DNA of 15,225 nucleotides. Origin: DASPTH01 sp035623515 (lineage in GTDB: Bacteria > Actinomycetota > Acidimicrobiia > IMCC26256 > DASPTH01). The stretch lies in NCBI GenBank assembly GCA_035623515.1, contig DASPTH010000418.1, forward strand, positions 1 through 15,225, in the 5' to 3' direction. The notes beneath the pieces were generated by a model. The model did not search any database. It saw nothing but the letters and a program-made list of their open reading frames with translations, and had not been told where the DNA came from. Below, in pieces: positions 13,581 to 15,225 of this stretch; the first letter of the stretch is position 1, and every line of letters begins with the position of its first letter. The translations under genes were made by a program, and so were the position numbers.

Positions 13581-14327
13581 CTAGCCGAGGGTGTCTGGCG
13601 ATCCCGAGGCGTCCTCCGGGAATTCCGTGAGGAGCGCCTCCTCGCCGGGAGTGAGTGGACGGCCGCCGAGCAGGTCGGGTCGGCGGCTGAGCGTCCGCCG
13701 CAGCGCCTGGGCACGGCGCCAGCGGGCGACGCGCGCGTGGTCGCCCGTGCGGAGCACGTCCGGCACCGCGTGACCCCGGAACTCGGCCGGCCGGGTGTAC
13801 TGCGGGTACTCGAGCAGGCCGGTGGCGAACGACTCGTCCCGCTCGGACTCGGCGTTGCCCATCACGCCGTGCACGAGCCGCGCCACCGCGTCGATCACGA
13901 CCAGCGCGGCGGCCTCGCCACCGGCGAGCACGTAGTCACCCACCGAGAGCTCACCGTCGCAGAGGTAATCGGCGACGCGCTGGTCGACGCCTTCGTAGCG
14001 TCCGCACAGGAGCGAGAAGCCACCGCGGGCGGCGAGCTCGGTTGCCACGGCCTGGTCGAAGCGCCGGCCGGCCGCCGACAGCAGCAACAGCGGCCGCGGC
14101 GCGTCGCTCGCGTCGAACGCAGCAAAAAGCGGTCCCGGTGCCATGATCATGCCCGCGCCGCCCCCGAACGGCGTGTCGTCGACCGTCCGGTGCCGGTCGG
14201 CGGCGAAGTCGCGGGGATCGTGCAGGCGCACGTCGAGGAGCCCAGCTTCGCGTGCCCGCCCGAGCAGTGACACGCCGAGGGGACCGGCGAAGTAGTCGGG
14301 GAAGATGCTGAAGACGTCGATGCGCAT
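13581..14327 (-). CDS. trmD: tRNA (guanine-N1-)-methyltransferase TrmD
   Basis: TrmD methylates G37 of tRNAs with S-adenosylmethionine, preventing +1 frameshifts. It is a homodimer with a trefoil knot. The 248-residue protein has MRIDVFSIFPDYF at the start, PFGGGAGM at 53-60, and the knot motifs LLCGRYEGVDQR at 106-117 and SVGDYVLAGGE at 128-138. SERDESFATGLLEYPQYTRP at 161-180 is the tRNA-binding and catalytic loop. Glu165 sits directly before SF, where E. coli has the general base Asp169; Asp164 is next to it. The start is either the ATG at 14327 (preferred, 1-nt overlap with the rimM stop) or the GTG just before it at 14330 (4-nt overlap). Either way translation is coupled to rimM. Confidence 0.97.
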   Translation of the reverse strand: MRIDVFSIFPDYFAGPLGVSLLGRAREAGLLDVRLHDPRDFAADRHRTVDDTPFGGGAGMIMAPGPLFAAFDASDAPRPLLLLSAAGRRFDQAVATELAARGGFSLLCGRYEGVDQRVADYLCDGELSVGDYVLAGGEAAALVVIDAVARLVHGVMGNAESERDESFATGLLEYPQYTRPAEFRGHAVPDVLRTGDHARVARWRRAQALRRTLSRRPDLLGGRPLTPGEEALLTEFPEDASGSPDTLG

Positions 14328-14818
14328 CACAGGTCGAGCAGGCCGTCGGGCACGTCGACGACGACGGTGCCGTCGTCGCGCCGTTCCACGACAAAGGTGA
14401 TCGGGATCAGCACGTCGTCCTCGAGCACGAGCAGGTCGTGCGCGGGGTTCGCCTCGACTGCGAGCACGCGGCCCAACTCGATGCCGTCACCGGTGACCGC
14501 GCACGTGCCGATGAGCTCGTGCACCCAGAACTCGCCGTCGCCGAGTGCAACCGTGGGTGGCAGCGGGTCGGCCACGAGCAGTGCCCCGCGCAGCGTCTCT
14601 GCCGCGGTGCGGTCGTCGAAGCCTTCGAAGCGGACGAGCCACTTCCCCTGATGGGGTCGCGCCGTCGCGATCACGAGCGTTCGGTCGGCCGCGCGCATCA
14701 CCGCGCCCGGCTCGACGCGCTCGGGTCGATTCGAGACGAACGTGACGGTGACCTCGCCGCGCACGCCGTGAGCACCGCCGACCCGTCCGACCTCGAGCTC
14801 GCCCGGCGCGGGCGTCAC
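14327..14818 (-). CDS. rimM: 16S rRNA processing protein RimM
   Basis: RimM binds S19 and helps mature the 30S head domain. The 163-residue product has the N-terminal RimM beta-barrel (about 8-85: LEVGRVGGAHGVRGEVTVTF, KWLVRFEGFDDRTAAETLRG) and a C-terminal PRC barrel (about 95-163: FWVHELIGTCAV, GRVLAVEANPAHDLLVL, LIPITFVVE, VVVDVPDGLLDL). The GTG at 14818 starts one base after the khpA stop, with GGAG 4-5 nt upstream inside khpA. The stop overlaps the trmD start. Length and motifs are ordinary. Confidence 0.96.
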   Translation of the reverse strand: MTPAPGELEVGRVGGAHGVRGEVTVTFVSNRPERVEPGAVMRAADRTLVIATARPHQGKWLVRFEGFDDRTAAETLRGALLVADPLPPTVALGDGEFWVHELIGTCAVTGDGIELGRVLAVEANPAHDLLVLEDDVLIPITFVVERRDDGTVVVDVPDGLLDL

Positions 14819-14819
14819 G

Positions 14820-15149
14820 TCACTCCGCGATGTCGACGCTGGCCTTCACGCCGTCGGCGCTGCCCGCGGCGCGAACGAGCTGGCGGAGCGCCTGGATCAC
14901 GCGGCCACGGCGGCCGATGAGACGGCCCATGTCGTCCGGGTTGGCGTGCACGAGCAACGCCACCTCGCCGCCACGGCGTTCCTCGACGTCGACCTCGATG
15001 GCGTCCGGGTCCTCGGCGAGGCTTCGCGTCACGTGTTCCACGACGGCGCGTGCGCGAGCGCCGGCGATACGGTTGCCCTCGCCGCCGACCTCGTCGAATT
15101 CGTCGTCGAACTCCTCGTCGTCGAACTCGTCGTCGCCGCCGGTGGTCAC
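14820..15149 (-). CDS. khpA: KH-domain RNA-binding protein KhpA, with acidic N-terminal tail
   Basis: KhpA is a small RNA-binding protein encoded between rpsP and rimM in Gram-positive bacteria; in some Firmicutes it pairs with KhpB to control growth and division. The 109-residue product has a single KH domain (about 30-106) with the GxxG loop as GRRG at 79-82 (MGRLIGRRGRVIQALRQLV). Before it lies an unusual acidic stretch (residues 6-20, DDEFDDEEFDDEFDE), so the protein is about 30 residues longer than the common form. The GTG at 15149 is well supported by AGGAGG 5 nt upstream, so the tail should be translated. The start overlaps the rpsP stop by 4 nt (GTGA). Confidence 0.93.
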   Translation of the reverse strand: MTTGGDDEFDDEEFDDEFDEVGGEGNRIAGARARAVVEHVTRSLAEDPDAIEVDVEERRGGEVALLVHANPDDMGRLIGRRGRVIQALRQLVRAAGSADGVKASVDIAE

Positions 15150-15225
15150 GCTCCCTCCTGTCCTTCGGCCTCGTCGGGCGCGCGGTCGGCTGCCGGTTCG
15201 TCGGTGGTCCCGCTGTCGGCGGTGT
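15146..15225 (-). CDS. rpsP: 30S ribosomal protein S16, C-terminal tail only
   Basis: Only the last 25 or so codons are inside the window, reading TADSGTTDEPAADRAPDEAE then GQEGA and a TGA stop that overlaps the khpA start (GTGA). This is a low-complexity acidic, Ala-rich extension of the sort found at the end of actinobacterial S16 proteins. The globular S16 domain lies outside, so the call rests on this tail and on the fixed order rpsP-khpA-rimM-trmD-rplS. Confidence 0.75.
   Translation of the reverse strand, partial: TADSGTTDEPAADRAPDEAEGQEGA

Overview
The window is about 15.2 kb of very GC-rich bacterial chromosome with almost no non-coding space. Gene content and order point to Actinobacteria. 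It carries, in broken form, the conserved actinobacterial block rpsP-khpA-rimM-trmD-rplS-...-DUF2469-yraN-comM-dprA-xerC-whiG-M23-rpsB-tsf. Protein style and the lack of Streptomyces-type neighbours suggest a deep-branching lineage such as Acidimicrobiia. That placement is inference from memory of synteny, not a search. There are no rRNA or tRNA genes, no CRISPR array and no insertion sequence.

Layout, left to right. (a) 1-1239, minus strand: start of tsf (EF-Ts) and rpsB (S2), overlapping by 8 nt. (b) 1437-6692, minus strand: an apparent three-gene operon reading secreted M23/lipase fusion, then secreted PQQ-type beta-propeller, then a lone CoxL/xanthine-dehydrogenase-type molybdenum hydroxylase. 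The first gene occupies the position of the M23 peptidase usually found beside rpsB. The other two look like a lineage-specific insertion. (c) 6834-7127, plus strand: a small YdhR-like alpha/beta-barrel protein, divergent from (b) across a good sigma-70-type promoter and convergent with (d) across a perfect 9-bp hairpin. (d) 7164-9289, minus strand: a small beta-rich protein, a XerC-type tyrosine recombinase and a WhiG/FliA-type sigma factor. (e) 9449-12427, plus strand: comM, dprA and two very small genes (one membrane protein, one Cys/His zinc-ribbon-like protein), each overlapping the next by 4, 4 and 1 nt. (f) 12447-15225, minus strand: yraN, a DUF2469 gene, rplS, trmD, rimM, khpA and the end of rpsP, a ribosome-biogenesis operon with tight or overlapping junctions.

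How they work together. Regions (a) and (f) are translation genes: ribosomal proteins S2, S16 and L19, the elongation factor EF-Ts, the tRNA m1G37 methyltransferase TrmD and the 16S maturation factor RimM. Region (e) is the DNA-uptake/recombination pair ComM-DprA, here on the opposite strand from its usual neighbours. Region (d) couples chromosome-dimer resolution to an alternative sigma factor. Region (b) is an envelope or periplasmic module plus a redox enzyme whose partner subunits are not here.

The least explained signals are four 13-bp tandem repeats running into the comM ribosome-binding site, 14-bp tandem repeats with an 8-bp palindrome upstream of xerC, overlapping dyads before the small beta-rich gene, dyads on the promoter of the M23/lipase operon, the M23-lipase fusion itself, and the orphan molybdenum hydroxylase. 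No complete, clearly new multi-gene system is evident. The best candidates for something undescribed are the two small proteins translationally coupled to comM-dprA and the M23/lipase-propeller-hydroxylase operon.
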